A stretch of 64,000 bases of DNA from Gnetum montanum. Its lineage: Eukaryota > Streptophyta > Gnetopsida > Gnetales > Gnetaceae. The DNA lies in the NCBI GenBank assembly GCA_015680685.1, contig MNCI01033587.1:67545-131544 (forward strand), read 5' to 3'. Position numbers and translations under genes: made by a program. The notes under the pieces were generated by a model, which did not search any database, was not told the DNA's origin, and saw only the letters and a list, made by a program, of their open reading frames with translations. Positions 20,071-32,200 of this stretch are shown in pieces. Numbering within the stretch: position 1 is the stretch's first letter; each line of letters opens with the position of its first letter.

Positions 20071-23000
20071 CAGTTAGGAAATTTTTCTATGTGTCGGTTT
20101 ATGATGTGAACTTTTATTTTTCGCGTCGTTTTGATGCATGGCTGATTTACGATGGCATCCTAGTTGCTTGCAGGGACACTAAGCCTTTTCTCCCCATGCT
20201 TGAGCTTGTTGGGGTGCTAACATGGTTTGGCCCCATTGAGGTGGATGAGCCTACCCCAGACCTAACTGTGGACAACAATGGGGTCTGGTTTAGAGAAGGT
20301 GCGTGTGAATTCCTGGCCTTCATACTGGACAATTTTGAAGTGGTTATCTAGTCGCACCTAAGTGAACTAGTAGCATGGAGCGTGCTTGAGGCAATGCTGC
20401 TAGGAGTCATGGAGGATGTCGTCTTCATGAAAGACATCGACGAGGGGTAGCTTACGAGTGAGGATGGTTCTTCCCACGGGCCCAGGTCCACACATCCGTT
20501 GGGACGTGTGTGGGCCCGATTGCCACGAGGGTAGGACTACCTCGACAACACCTTATTTTTAGTTGCGCGTATGCACACGCTATTCCAGAACCCTCCTGGC
20601 ATAGTGTACCGGGTGGGCAGGTAGGACCGTTTAAGTTTATTGTTTCTTTTCTCCGTTTGGCATTTGCCTCAGTTTTGACATCTGTTCGTCCGTAGGCCTA
20701 AAGTTAATGCAGACGGAATATGTGTTGAGGATGACAGGCTTGCTTTAGCTTGTACCGCTCTAGAGGCATTTATGGCAGGTCCCACCCTTCTTAAAGATGT
20801 ATTAGCTCAAACGAAGGGTGATATCATCTATTTTCACAAACGGTTCTCTAGAGCGTTAGCAATGTGCCAAGCTCGTGGATGGCAAGATAAAGATTGGTCA
20901 GACCAGGGGCCAGTCTTCCCTCATGACTCTGGTTCAAGTAGCACATCCAAGTCTACAATTGACGGTAAATGACTACATCTCCTAGATTTGCTAATGTATT
21001 TATTCAACTGCTGGGGGGTTATACTGATCTGATGATTTCAAATTGTATTTGCAGTTAATGTACCTCCTAGAGAGGACCCTGTCACAACGGGGTGAACTGA
21101 AACCACCCTATCAATGAAGTTTAGGGAGGTCAATAAGGCTTGAAAATGGTTGCGTACCCATGCCCCGCCATCCATTATTCACTTCTTAGACAATGCCAGC
21201 CTCATGGAGCTCTTCACAACCCCGAGTCCTAATGTATCGATAGCAGAAATGATCAGGAATCATGGATTCTTTCAATGAGTCTGTCTCCTACTACAACACC
21301 TAGATTAGGGGTGTTAAGATTATTTTCCATCTGTCACCTGAATTCTTTTCAAAATTATTTGGTGTACTGGCAGATGGTATAAATGTAGCTCTAGATAGGG
21401 CTCATAAAGAGCTTCAAATGGTTCGTGAGTTGGAGGACTGGCTAGGCGTGGCCAAGGGTGCCAAGGGATTCCCAATATAGGGGAAATCAAAAGTTGAGGA
21501 AGTGAATGAACTATATCCCCTGTTTAGGGCATGAGTATTCTCGAAATCCTTATCCTAGGTGTGGAGTCTTGGGGTCGAAGCTGTACGCATCATGCAAACT
21601 ATCCTAGAAATCAGAGCGTGCTTGCGTTCGAATGTCGAGGCATAGTCCCACTTCATCTTTGCCTTTTTTGCTAGTTACTTGTGCTGCTTAGCCAATTTTC
21701 TGGTAGTTCGCGCAGACAAAAAGTATGTTCTATGGGATTGGGGTCAACTATCCCGCCCATGGATCAACCACTTGTTTGAAGTTGCCCAAGACCCTCCTGA
21801 GGGAATTGATGAATCCATGTCTATTATGACAAGGGGGTCATTAGGTACCTCAATTCACACTCGCGATAGTTTGGGATTACAGCCAAATGATGTGCTCCTC
21901 ACTGCGAGAAGAGCTGAGCGGGTTATCAAAGAAACCATCGGCAAGGCCAAGGGGAAGCTAACAAAGCGCGAGCGTTGATTCGAGGAAGCCTCGAACGTGA
22001 ACAAGCCATGAGTGAAGTGCATATGATTCAAGATGCCTGGTAAGTAGACTTCGCACACTTATTGCTTTATTGTTTTTGCTTTGTTCATAATTTTTACTTT
22101 GATTGCTTACATGCCACTGATACTCTCAGACTTGATTCGAGAAGTGAGGAAGCAGGCATTAGAGACAATTACTGAAGAGGAGGAGACCAACACGGAGCGA
22201 AACAATCAAGAGGAAAATGTGGAGAAGGATCAGGGAGGAACGGAAGAGTTGAAGGGAGACACCACAGAAACGGAGCCGTTGGATGACTAGGGTGGCGTCG
22301 ACCAAATGTTCAGCAGCTTTCTTACGGGAAAGCTGGACTTAGGTGATCCCCCAAAAGGTGACAAGGAGCATGGTATGTTTTCTTTTTTTTATCTTATTTC
22401 ATCTTGCCCTATTAGTTGTCATTTCTACGTTATTTTATTTTCATTTTTTCATTTTTTCCAAACGAAGGCAGCGAAACTAGGACGGCACGGTTAGACATAC
22501 CCATGAAGACGGTTCCCCCTGAGAGGACTGTGGAGGTTAGATCATCCCGCACTCGTGGGCCATTTACTTGGACGGAAATGCCAAGTAAGATGGATTTTGT
22601 GGCTGGAATCGCAGAAGAAGTTGTCGAACGAATCTAGGAGGCCCACCCTGAAATAGGTATGAATGTTTTGAATTATCTGTAGTTTTATAGTTTCACATCC
22701 TATTTTTGTTGTTTTAACGTTTGTTCTTTTCGTGTACATAGGTTCCAAACTAAGGTGGGATCCTTCTGAGACAATAAGCATAGAGAGTTTGCCCACGTTA
22801 TCCCCATAAGTTGAGAAGGTGCCAAGGCCTGTTTATGAGGAAGTAGCGGAAGGTCTTGTTCACAATGCCAAGTCACTGTGGACTTGTAGGCGTTTTGTCA
22901 AATAGTTGTGGCTGCAAATTCAAGCGAAGGAAAAGGAAGTCTCCGAGTTATCGGTTGAACGTGACGATCTTAAGGCTCGGTATGAGGTCTCCTTGGCCAA

Positions 23001-23724
23001 ATTAAGTGGTGATTGCTCTTGGTGGACCTCTGAGGTCACATTACCAGGTATTGAAATCTGCTCAATCGTCATGCATCTCTGACTCGGAGAATGGCAGAAC
23101 GTAAAGCCCAAATAGATCTCCTGAACCTCAAATGTCAAGATTGGAAAGCTTTCACTTCCAAGGTTTGCAAGTGGGGCTAGGACGAAAAGAACCACAAACA
23201 CCATTACAAGAAGTTGTTAAAGGAAGTGTCCATTGAAAAACACCAACTGGAAATGTTTGTGGAGGGTTTGGGTTTGCATTCTACTTTTGATACCTTCACT
23301 TAAAACACAACTGTTGAGATGGAGTCGCCTACAAGGATGATTACGACTGCTTCTAGGGAAGTTTCTGTGGGTGAATTCCCTCTAAAACGTCCTACCTAGT
23401 CGGCTATTGACAAGGGAAAGGCCTTGATAGACATTGACCTAGGCCTTGATGGGATAGATTGGACTAGTGTCTCTGAAGAGGAAATCCTTCGTCGGCTAGA
23501 ATTTGGCTTAGGGGGATCTCCTATGGTAAGTATTTTGTCATTATGAAATTGATTTGCTAAACAATGTTTGAAATTTTGGCATTCTCTTATTCTTACATTG
23601 ATTATTCCTTTTGTGTTTTCAGGCTGAAGGTAGTGACAATGTTGAAGAAGCTAGCCCCAGTGGAGCGGGGGTCCCTGATGCCAGCAGATCTAAAGGGGAT
23701 GATCCTCCCATCCCAAATGCTTAG
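19362..23724 (+). pseudogene. Antisense gene of E1: FCP1-like (HAD) N-terminus, coiled-coil C-terminus
   Basis: Eight exons on the strand opposite to E1: 19362-19492, 20174-20620, 20696-20964, 21055-22039, 22129-22372, 22462-22656, 22742-23525, 23624-23724. All introns start GT; all end AG except intron 5, where the E2 acceptor TAG is CAA. Exon 1-2 phases fit and give KPFLPMLELVGVLTWFG, then VWFREGACEFL and FQNPPGIVY, resembling FCP1/NLI-interacting-factor phosphatases. The catalytic DxDG is ELVG, so activity is not expected. Later exons give HAPPSIIHFLDN, an acidic segment and a coiled coil. Stops include TAG for Trp at 20349-20351. Role unknown; the family call is by motif only. Confidence 0.75.
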
Positions 23725-24029
23725 TTTTTCTTTATTTTAAGGTTTTTGTTTGTTTTTTTTGTTATAACACTATTCTGACAGGAATTGTATATTGGGAACT
23801 TCAAGTTATGTTACAGATGGATGAAAACAGTTAACTCTCATAATTTTACACCATTGCATGTATATATCTAAAAATCATTTTTGTTGATTTTGAGTTTAAT
23901 TGTAAACGTGAGGCAGCAATGTAAAATGTTTTGGTGGTTTTTTTGTTTTGTTTTCTTGAGAGTAATGCACGGATGTAATCATAAGTTGGATTATAAATGA
24001 AAGAGACCAACAAAGTATAAATGTGTGAT
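23725..24029 (+). other. 3' flank of the E1 antisense gene
   Basis: T-rich sequence after the stop codon, homologous to 35920-36264. A clear AATAAA as in E2 is not seen (the aligned word reads GATGAAAAC). No other feature. Confidence 0.5.
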
Positions 24030-24290
24030 CTAGTTTAAGGCCATTTCGGGCCACATGCGTAGTTTAAAGCCATTTCAGGCCCCAGTCATAAACAAGGAAC
24101 ATTTCGAATAACATGGGTGGATTCTCGGTTGACCGACCATTTCTGATCGTGGCTAGTTTTATGTCGTTACGGACATGATAGTTTAACGTCATTCCGGACA
24201 TGTTGTAGTTTAGCGTCATTTCGGACTGATTATAGTTTAACATCGTTTCGGACAGGCTATAGTTTAACGTCGTTTCGGACTAGTCGGGAT
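24030..24290. repeat. R1 tandem array of E1
   Basis: Two types of unit: AGTTTAAGGCCATTTCGGGC (first part) and AGTTTAACGTCRTTTCGGAC (second part), 20-21 bp cores with short spacers. It separates the protease end from the antisense gene end. Confidence 0.9.
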
Positions 24291-24294
24291 GGTA

Positions 24295-25165
24295 TTATTT
24301 TAATAGTTTTTTGATTATTTTTATTTTTACATTAGGTGATGTATCAGTTGGTATGATTCTGTATTCAGCGTCCCCTTCACTGATCACGTTGAATGGTAAT
24401 TCAGCCCAAGGGACGTCTGAGGGAGTGGCTTCCGTTTCAGTGTTTTTATATGTTTCAATATTTGTGGCGAGTTCTGTGTTAGTTTCTAATTGAGAAGGTG
24501 TATGTACAATGTCAGGCGCAGGTGTTTCTGTTTCTGTTTTAGGTGAATTTTTTTCTGTGTTTAAAGGATTGACGCCTACCAGTTGTTGTCTACTTACGTT
24601 TTGTTGTTTAGGCTCTTCGAGCTTGACGTCTAAGCCTTGGTCCGTGTCCATGTACAATGAAATGATGGGAGTAGCAGCCTCCCCATAAATGATGCTTTCA
24701 CCACCTTCATAAGGTAGGTGAATCTCTTGGTGTATAGGAGATGAGAACGCTTTCAATTGGGCTAACCAGGGTCTTCCTAATATTAGGTTGAATCCTGGCA
24801 TTTCATCCACCACTACGAAGTCGGCAGACATGGGAAACTGGTCCCCTGCTATGAAGTCTAAGGTCACTATGCCTTTGACCATCACGTGTGACCCGCTGAA
24901 TGATTTTAAACATGTAGTTGCGGTTGGTTTGATTAACTCTGTCAGCCCTAGTTGTTCAATGATGGGGTATGGTACTACGTTTGTGGCAGCTCCATTGTCT
25001 ACGTGGACCCTATGTATTCTTGAACTGATTTATGCCTATCGTTATGAACATGGGGGCTGTTGTTATCTCCCCTATTTTCTTATCCACCTTAATGTTATCG
25101 TTGTGGAAGCTTAGTGGTTTGGCAGTTACCCCTTGGGGTGAGTACATTACCGCATGAATGGATGG
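24295..25165 (-). pseudogene. Aspartic protease of E1
   Basis: Processes the element polyprotein. The active-site region reads VHVDNGAATNVVP (D-N-G where gypsy proteases usually have D-S/T-G or, in Tat, D-G-G), followed by FVVVDEMPGFNLILGRPWL, the conserved 'ILGRpWL' flap/helix block. An extra A near 25023 shifts the frame just before the active site. After the domain comes an acidic Thr/Glu/Pro-rich tail ending near R1. In E5 the same site reads DDGAATN, so N is derived here. Confidence 0.85.
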
Positions 25166-28100
25166 TTCATTTGCGGGCAAGTCCTAAGCTTACTGGGATC
25201 GACATTAACATGCATACCAAAGCTTCACGATGTGTTTGGGATGTAAGAACTAAGTCATACAAGCTTAGCAAAGTGTTCTTTTGTTTGAGTGCTTGTGTGA
25301 GTTGTGTTAAAGCCGTTTCCAAATCTCTACTGTTGGGCGTGTTTGCATCAGCGGTGACTGGGTCCATTGGCCCCAACAGTTTTATTTCATGCTTTGTTGG
25401 TCTGTCATTTTTGCTCGGAGCCATTGTTTTAGATGTATTAGTTTTTTTTGATGATTCACCATCATTACCTGTGTTTGGTTGACTGTTGGGTGGCATCATG
25501 GGTACGGCGTTGAGTGGAGTGGGTTTAGGTGGCCCTACGGCTAACCATTGTTGCTCCTTCTCCACACGTTCATGCATAAGCCTATCTATTAAATGTTCTT
25601 GTATGTGGTGTGGAGGTGGAGCTAGTCTGGGTGCCTCAGGTTGCTTTGGGATTCTTACCACATATGGAGCCGGTTGAGGTTGCGATTGAACAGTTGGATG
25701 TGGTTGGACGAAGATTGGCTGGACACCCTAATGACGTAAGGACTAGGTCTACCTTGCGTTTGTAATGTGGAGGCTTGGTAAAAATTAGGACTTCCAGGTA
25801 TCCTAACGACGTATGCGGTTCGTTTGGGCAGAGGTTGGACCTCTGCTGTTGTGACGGTAGGAGGTACACGCACCACGTATGGTTTCTCATGTCTCGGGGT
25901 GTTAGATGTTGCTACGGTTGGGGGCATTCGGACAACATATGGTTGTTGCGGGCCGAGCGGTGATTGAGGCAAGGATGTGGATGGAGTGGGAGCAACCTGG
26001 ATTGCAAATGTCTTGTTAGGTATTTGTTTTTCATGTTCAGAGTAGACAGTGTTAATGTTAGGTGTCTCGGGTTCATCATCAAAGCAGATTGTATTGATAA
26101 CATACGGTGCCTCTTTGGTGTTCAGAGGGTTTTTATACACCCCCATAGCCTGGTTCTGTGGTTGGACCAGGTTGGCCTCATCAAAGGTGATTTGGCCTTC
26201 GTCGATCATTCGTTGTATGTCCTGCTTCAGTGTGAAATAGTAATCCGTGCCATGCTTTTTGCGTTGGTGATAGTCGCAGAAGCGATCCATTCTAAAACCT
26301 TTGGGCACTGGAGGCTCATCCAGCATTGCTAGGCTTGGGTTCTGAATGAGTTGACAGAACCGATCATGTCTCTGGATGGCCATGGGGGATAACTATTTAT
26401 GTTTCACTAATCTAGCTTTTAGTAGTTGATCGAATAGCTGGGATGGCTTCATAGGTAGTGGCGTATATTGGGAGGGTTCTTTCCTCTCAAAGTTTCTCGT
26501 ACAGTTTTGTGTTGGGTTCTGCGATGATGATGATTCTGGTGCAGTCGCGGGAGTAGGTCTAGTATAGTTATTAGGGGTTACTGGCATTTTCTTTTGTTGT
26601 TGTGTTTCCGCTATTGCCGCTATAGTTGCTTTAGCCTTTTCTTTGTCCTTTTTACTATGTTGATTTTTAAAGGCTAGGTATGTAGGATCGTGGCTATTTT
26701 GAGCCGCCTCCTCTATATTTTTAATTTGTACAAAAGCTTGGTTAAGGTTACGCGCATTAAGATAGTATAATTTGGATTTGAAGAAGTCATTAACAGCCCC
26801 CTTTAGAATTGTGAGCAGACATGTCTAGGGGATTGGCTCATGTAGCTCATTGAGAGCAGCACTCCACCTCTGAATGAATTTTTGTACAGGTTCGAGCAGT
26901 GCTTGTTTAACCTGTATAAGGCTATCCAATGTCACCTCAGGTTTTAAGTTATATTTGAACCTAGTCACGAATTGATGTAACAACTCTTCTAGGGAGAATA
27001 TGGAATTCCTCAGCAAGGCCCGGTACCGATCGAGTGCTCTCCCTACGAGAGACATAGGGAACACTCGAAAAATGGCATGTGACCACGCCTGGAGTAATGT
27101 GCATTCTAACCTAAATGTTATAAGATGTGCATTGGAGTCTATTTCCCTATTATATTTAGTTAGTCTGGGAAATGATATGCCTTTGGGCAAGGTTAGAGGC
27201 GGGACGGAAGGGCTTATGGGGTCATCGTGGTAGAAGTCCACTACCTTTAGCTCTTCATCGACAGCCATTTTGAGGTGCTTAACCTCATTAGTTAGTTCTT
27301 GCATTAATTTTTTAGCATCTGTCTAGTCTTGGGCACTAGGTGACATGGTAGCTTGAGGTTGTGGTACATTGTACAGGTTGGACTGTTGGATGGTAGGTTG
27401 AATGGTTGAAAGCTGTGCGGTCGGCAGTTGTACTTGTGGAATATTTGTAGCGGGTGGCACTAGGGATGGCACGTTGTAAGCTAGAGGTTGTTGTTGCTGT
27501 GGTTGCGATTGTACTTGGGGAATGTTGGCCGGTGGAATCATATGGGGTGGCACGTTGTGGTTAGAGGGTTGATGTGATGGCACACCCATCGCTGCCCATT
27601 GCCTGGTCATATTTTGTGGAGGAACTCCCTGTTGGCTTACAGCGGTGGAAGGGGCCCCGTGCGTTTGGATGTGGGAGATATAGTGAGCAGACATAGATGC
27701 TAGTATTACATGTGGCATCCCAATCACTCGGGGTGAGAAGGTTGCTCCCACGTTATTGTGAGGGGGTGGTGCTTACGAGGATGGGCCTGCTGCTGCAGCA
27801 GGGATGATAGTGAGAGGGAGTGTGCTGAATTGCGGGTCACTTGGAGGAGGAACATGAGCAAATGCGGATGTTTCTGGTGGAGGCACTTGTGCTTGGATGA
27901 ACCTGAGGGGTTGGAGGGGCATGATTTCTCATGTGCCTAGATGGAACATGGGGTTGATGTGTGTTTGTGGGCTAAGGATGTGATAGGAGTCTTCGTGTTC
28001 GGATTGGGTAGCCAACTCATCCTCCTCTTCCGGTTGGAGATCTACTGCAAGCTGATCCAAAGACTAGCTCCTTTGTAGGAGGAGTCGTGTGATGAGCTCT

Positions 28101-28365
28101 AAGTACTACTCTGGAATAGGGATTATATCGTATGGGGAAGGGATGAACTCGCATCCCCCCTATAGAAGAGTTCGTATTGCCTCTTTACCTCTATTTTAGC
28201 TCGATCTACGACCAGACCAGCTTGTATCTTCACACATATGAAGTTGTACTAACCTTGGGTTATAATGTTAGAGGTTGGGTTTCTCCCTTGCAACCTTAGG
28301 GACTGGTAGGGCCCCGCTGTGGGTTGTACTGCCGACTATGGAATGACGGGCTGTTGGGCAGCCAT
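25166..28365 (-). pseudogene. gag of E1 with gag-protease linker
   Basis: Structural protein of the particle. It starts at an ATG (complement of 28363-28365) reading MAAQQPV. An N-terminal region is followed by a Pro/Gln-rich stretch (27320-27750), the retrotransposon gag core at 26825-27304 (FYHDDPISPSVPPLTLP, VGRALDRYRALLRNSI, PVQKFIQRWSAALNELHEPI), and a zinc-binding-like FCDYHQRKKHGTDYYF near 26220-26300 whose last Cys is Tyr. A linker with repeated PYVVRVPPT-type peptides (25640-25960) leads to protease. Many stops; not functional. Confidence 0.87.
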
Positions 28366-28429
28366 GGTGCCTACCATGTCAGTGACTTGAGTGGTTGTAG
28401 CGGTAGTGTTTGTGGTGTTCATGATGATA

Positions 28430-29100
28430 AGTTGAGGATGTGACACAATGTAGAGATGTGAAGTTAGTGTGCTTAGTGTAGCGTAAATCTACGTTGGTAG
28501 TGTACAGCGTATATGCTTTAACTACTGGCGTATGATGACAGTGTATACAGCGTATAGATGTAGAGCGTATAGGGTCAGTGTAGATGAGTCTACGACGTAA
28601 AGAGTACAACGTATACACTAAGCAGCGTATACAGCATAAACGTGGGGCGTAAACAAGGTTACGGCATATGGATTGTAGCGTGTACAGATGGCAGCCTAAA
28701 CGGGTTCACAGCGTAAGATGTTCAGCGTAAACTTAGCGGTGGCGTATATGTCAGGAGCGTAAACAGGGTTTTGTGTGCAGCATAGGCAGAGTTTGCAGCG
28801 TAAAGTAGGCAGCGTGTGTTAGTAGCGTAAACAAAGTTATGTTGTGTGCAGCGTAAATCGTGTGGCATATATGTGGTAGCGTAGACGCTGGGAATTCTGC
28901 AGACAGAGTCAGTGTATGGTTGACAACGTAGATGCTGGAAGACTTGCAGATGGTGAGTTTTAAACAGGGCAGCATAGACGCTGATCAGCGTAGATGTTGG
29001 ATAGTTTACGGGTGAGGTTTTAGACTGCACAGTGTAAACGCAGGGAGGGTTTTAGAGGGAATCGGTGTATGGTTGGCAGCGTAAACGCTGGTAAGTTTGC
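28430..29100. repeat. Leader minisatellite of E1
   Basis: Imperfect tandem repeats built from AGCGTA(A/T)AC and GCAGCGTAGACGCTGG words, 25-60 bp apart, between gag and the PBS. It forms most of the 5' untranslated leader. Confidence 0.85.
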
Positions 29101-29121
29101 AAGTAAGATTTTAGGCAGAGG

Positions 29122-29138
29122 CCCTCCTTCTAGTGCCA
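29122..29138 (-). promoter_or_regulatory. Primer-binding site of E1
   Basis: Minus strand TGGCACTAGAAGGAGGG, five bases inside the 5' LTR end. A TGGCRCTAGAAGGAGGG site is shared by E1, E2 and E5 (degenerate in E4). The matching tRNA 3' end would be CCCTCCTTCTAGYGCCA; I do not assign the amino acid. Confidence 0.8.
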
Positions 29139-29143
29139 ATTTC

Positions 29144-30433
29144 TATACCGTCTGAAATCGTCGGTCTCCGGCTGGAAGGAAATAGAGGCTGTGGGATCAG
29201 AGGACACGCACGAAAGACCCTACCTTTGCCTAAGGGCAAGCTGGAATGAACGAAGGCAGAGTACCTTGGGTGGTCCGCACGCAGATCAGACAAGGATTTC
29301 CCTGAACGTACACCGAAATGCAATATGCTGGGTTATACATAAATGGCGTAACAAGCGTAAATCAAGGCATAAACAACTAAATGATGCAAACAGAGCATAA
29401 ATGTAAACGAGCAAAAATAGAATACATGCAACAATTAATGCAAACTGTAAACTATTTTAGGAAGAAAATGTAACAATGGCATTATAGAATGAGAGTACAA
29501 TGCACCGGTCTAACGCAGTTGTGACTTGGACACAAGCTGGACAAAAAGCCCCAGTGAATGCAGGGATGACGGTAGGCTGGTTCACACTGTAGACACAGCG
29601 TAGGGACTGTATGCTCAGTGTATAGGTTTTTCAGCATACGAGGTTTTCTGCTCTAAAGCTCAGCATCTCTGCTCTGTGTGTTTGCTCTGAATGCTTGCCA
29701 ACTGACCTGGATCTCATGAAAAATTGGGGTTTTTATACAGGTTTTGATGGCAGACTCGGGTTGGGTGACACGTGGCACATTGGCCGGGTGCAAAAGCGTA
29801 AAATTTACAAGTGTACAATATGTTACATTTGGCAGACGTATACGCTATGTCTGGTGAGCGTAGACTATGGGCGTATACGCTCGGCGTATACACTGGATGT
29901 GCTAGGCGTATGCGAATTTGGGCGTAGATGTTGTGGACGTTGGGCGTATACGCCAGACATATACGCTGATGTGCTGGGCGTATACGCTGGGGCGTATACA
30001 TTGATGGTTGCTGGGCATATACACTGTGGCGTATACGCTAGGGCATATACGTTGATGTTTGTTGCCTTGTACCAAATCTTGCTTTGCAGTCCCATTTCCA
30101 TGTCGTTTTCGGGGATTGCATGCTAGGTGTATACATCTGTTGTACTTGCACAACGTCTATGTGAGGCGTGTACTCTCGATGTCTACACTGGGTGTATACG
30201 CTGAGAATGTCGGGCGTATATGCTAGGCGTATACGCTGGGCATATATGCTGAGAGTGTCGACTTGGGCATATACGCCGGGCATATATGCTGAGAATGCAT
30301 ACTTAGTGAAAATTAAGCATCTGATCTCTGAAGTTACCATGTTTGGTACCAGATGTAGCCGTGGATGTCCGTGAGTCCCAAGGACCTGCTTCGTGTTAGA
30401 GAAGTACTAAGCTCAAAATTTTGTGTTGTTTCA
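29144..30433 (-). repeat. 5' LTR of E1
   Basis: Homologous along its length to 12566-13782. The low-coordinate end reads TATACCGTCTGAAATCG (G of TG changed to A) and the high end reads TTTCA. Sense TATAAAAA near 29736 and GTTGGCAAGC near 29700 form the core promoter, again with about four extra bases compared with E2, E4 and E5. AGCGTATACGC units fill 29830-30300. Confidence 0.92.
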
Positions 30434-30438
30434 GCAGT
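30434..30438. repeat. Right target-site duplication of E1 (GCAGT)
   Basis: Exact copy of 12561-12565. Joining the two flanks restores the E2 pol sequence seen uninterrupted in E1. Confidence 0.93.
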
Positions 30439-30712
30439 AATGTACTTAATTTTAATATTTTAATTTCTCCATCGGGCATGGCGATGGGGGTTTCAGTCAA
30501 CGGGTCTTCAGTGATGCTTTCAGCTTCTATGTCAAGGAGCTTTGTCATACCTTTGTAGTTATCTAGCGTTTGTTGTGTTGAGGCTACGAGTGTATCTTCC
30601 ATTGATGTACCTAAGATGATGGAGTTTATGTTGATTTCTCTCGTGATTTTTTCATATGGTCCATCGATGATCAGGGATGTGGATAAACATTGACAATCCA
30701 TCGGGCTTGCTC
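30439..30712 (-). pseudogene. N-terminal part of E2 pol, left of the E1 insertion in sense order
   Basis: Reads IIDGPYEKITREININ and MPDGEIKILKLSTLL, matching 18242-18660. The sense strand just upstream is pyrimidine-rich and ends TTTATTTGCAG at 30713, a good 3' splice-site match directly before the first conserved pol codons. The frame could be reached by splicing out the R1-antisense gene-R2 block, as in Ogre elements where an intron separates protease from RT. No donor is proven. Confidence 0.8.
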
Positions 30713-30799
30713 CTGCAAATAAACAGAGGGCAGAATAAGCTAATAGATGTTGTTTCATGTTCTTTGGCAACGTAAATCATGTGTACATGCACAATGGTG

Positions 30800-30925
30800 G
30801 TTTATCGTCACACCGGGATGCATGGTAGTTTAAGGCCTTACTGGGCCATGTGTGGCAATTTAAGGCCTTACCGGGCCGTGTGTGGTAGTTTAAGGCCTTA
30901 TCGGGCTGAATGTTTACCGTATAAT
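30800..30925. repeat. R2 tandem array of E2
   Basis: Four or five copies of an AGTTTAAGGCCTTACCGGGC-type unit, shorter than the E1 array at the equivalent place. Confidence 0.85.
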
Positions 30926-31132
30926 TTGCATAGGAGAGTTTGCACCAAAATGTTCAGTGTGGGCCTCTGAAGTTGGTTTCTTAGGGAATTAGCATATGGT
31001 AGTATTCATTTTGTTTTATATATTTTTTTGTATTTTTTATTTTAAACAAATCTTAATTAAAATAGATAAAATAATAAAAATATTTAAAAGAAATCAAAGG
31101 TGGCGATGGTGGCGGCGCGGTCGACTCAGCGG

Positions 31133-31140
31133 TATATATA
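31133..31140 (+). promoter_or_regulatory. TATA box of the E2 antisense gene
   Basis: TATATATA about 270 bp before the ATG at 31403, aligned with the TATATAAA of E1. Confidence 0.6.
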
Positions 31141-31187
31141 GCACATGGGCATCATTTGGATGCACCGTGAACTGCAAGGAAAATCGA

Positions 31188-32200
31188 GTGTGAGCGTAAA
31201 CCTTCAGCGTAAGTGTAAACCTTCAACGCAAGCGTAGAGAACCAAACCCCAGCGTAAGCGAAGAGGCCCAAACGTCGGCGTAGAGGCTCAACGTAAGTGT
31301 AAAGACTCAGACTTAGCGTAGAGGCATGAGCGTAGAGCCTCAAACCCCAGCGTATAGACTCAGATCCTAGCATAAACCTATCAATTCATGCAAGACGCTG
31401 AAATGGGAAAAGGCAAGGAAGTAGAAGGCCAGGGGAGGAAGGGGCCTCACTTGACTTTCGCGGAGGAAAGCGAGGCCATGCTACATTGTTTGCCTAGGCC
31501 AAGGGTTCCATTGTGGCCTAGATCATTACATAAGTAGGCTCTAATCCTGCTTCTGTTAGTTATTTTCATCTGTACATGTTATTTGGTGTAGACGGTTTTC
31601 GTAGCGTAGACAGTTTTAGTAGCATAGAGGGTTTCGGTAACGTAGATGGTTTCGGTGTATATGGCCAGTGTAGACAGTTAGCGTAGAGGGCCTGAATGCT
31701 GAGCGTAGGTCCGTAGTGTAGAGGGTCTCTATAGCGTTCAGCGTAGATGATTTTAACAAGATATAGCGTAAACTGTTTTGTCAGTGCATAGCGTAAACAA
31801 TTTTACCAGTACATAGTATAAACAATTTTATCAGTATGAAGCGTAGATGATTTTCACAGTGTATATGTTAACTATTTTCACAGCGTATACACTGATGGTT
31901 TCCACGGTGTATACGTCGATGATTTTCGCAGCGTATACGCTGAGCGTAAACAGTTTATTCTTTTCAGGAGGGGTATAGCGTAGACCTTTTTTTATAGGGT
32001 ATAGCATAAACTATTTTCATAGCGTTCAGCATAAACTATTTTCACAGTGTTCAACGTAAACTATTTTCACAGCGTATACGCTGGTGGTTTTTTACAGCGT
32101 ATATGCTCAGTGTGAGCAGTTTTCTTTCTTTTTTAGGCAGCGTATATACTGAGTGTTTTCAGTTTGTTGATAGCGTATACGCTGAGTGCAAACAGTTTCT
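31188..32200 (+). repeat. AGCGTA minisatellites in the 5' UTR and intron 1 of the E2 antisense gene
   Basis: AGCGTAAGTGTAAAC-like units in the 5' UTR (31188-31385) and AGCGTATACGCTGA-like units mixed with AGCGTAAACTATTTTCAC units in intron 1 (31590-32200). Exon 1 lies between them. Confidence 0.8.

Larger units (their letters stand above)
12566..30433 (-). mobile_element. E1: complete Tat-type retrotransposon nested in E2 pol
   Basis: E1 is 17.9 kb from its 5' LTR (29144-30433) to its 3' LTR (12566-13782), on the minus strand, with a perfect GCAGT duplication. Every part has a counterpart of the same order in E2: PBS, leader repeats, gag, protease, R1, antisense gene, R2, pol, R3, polypurine tract. 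It belongs to the same family as E2 and inserted after E2, yet its frames are also full of stops. It contains the assembly gap at 18202-18241. Confidence 0.93.
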
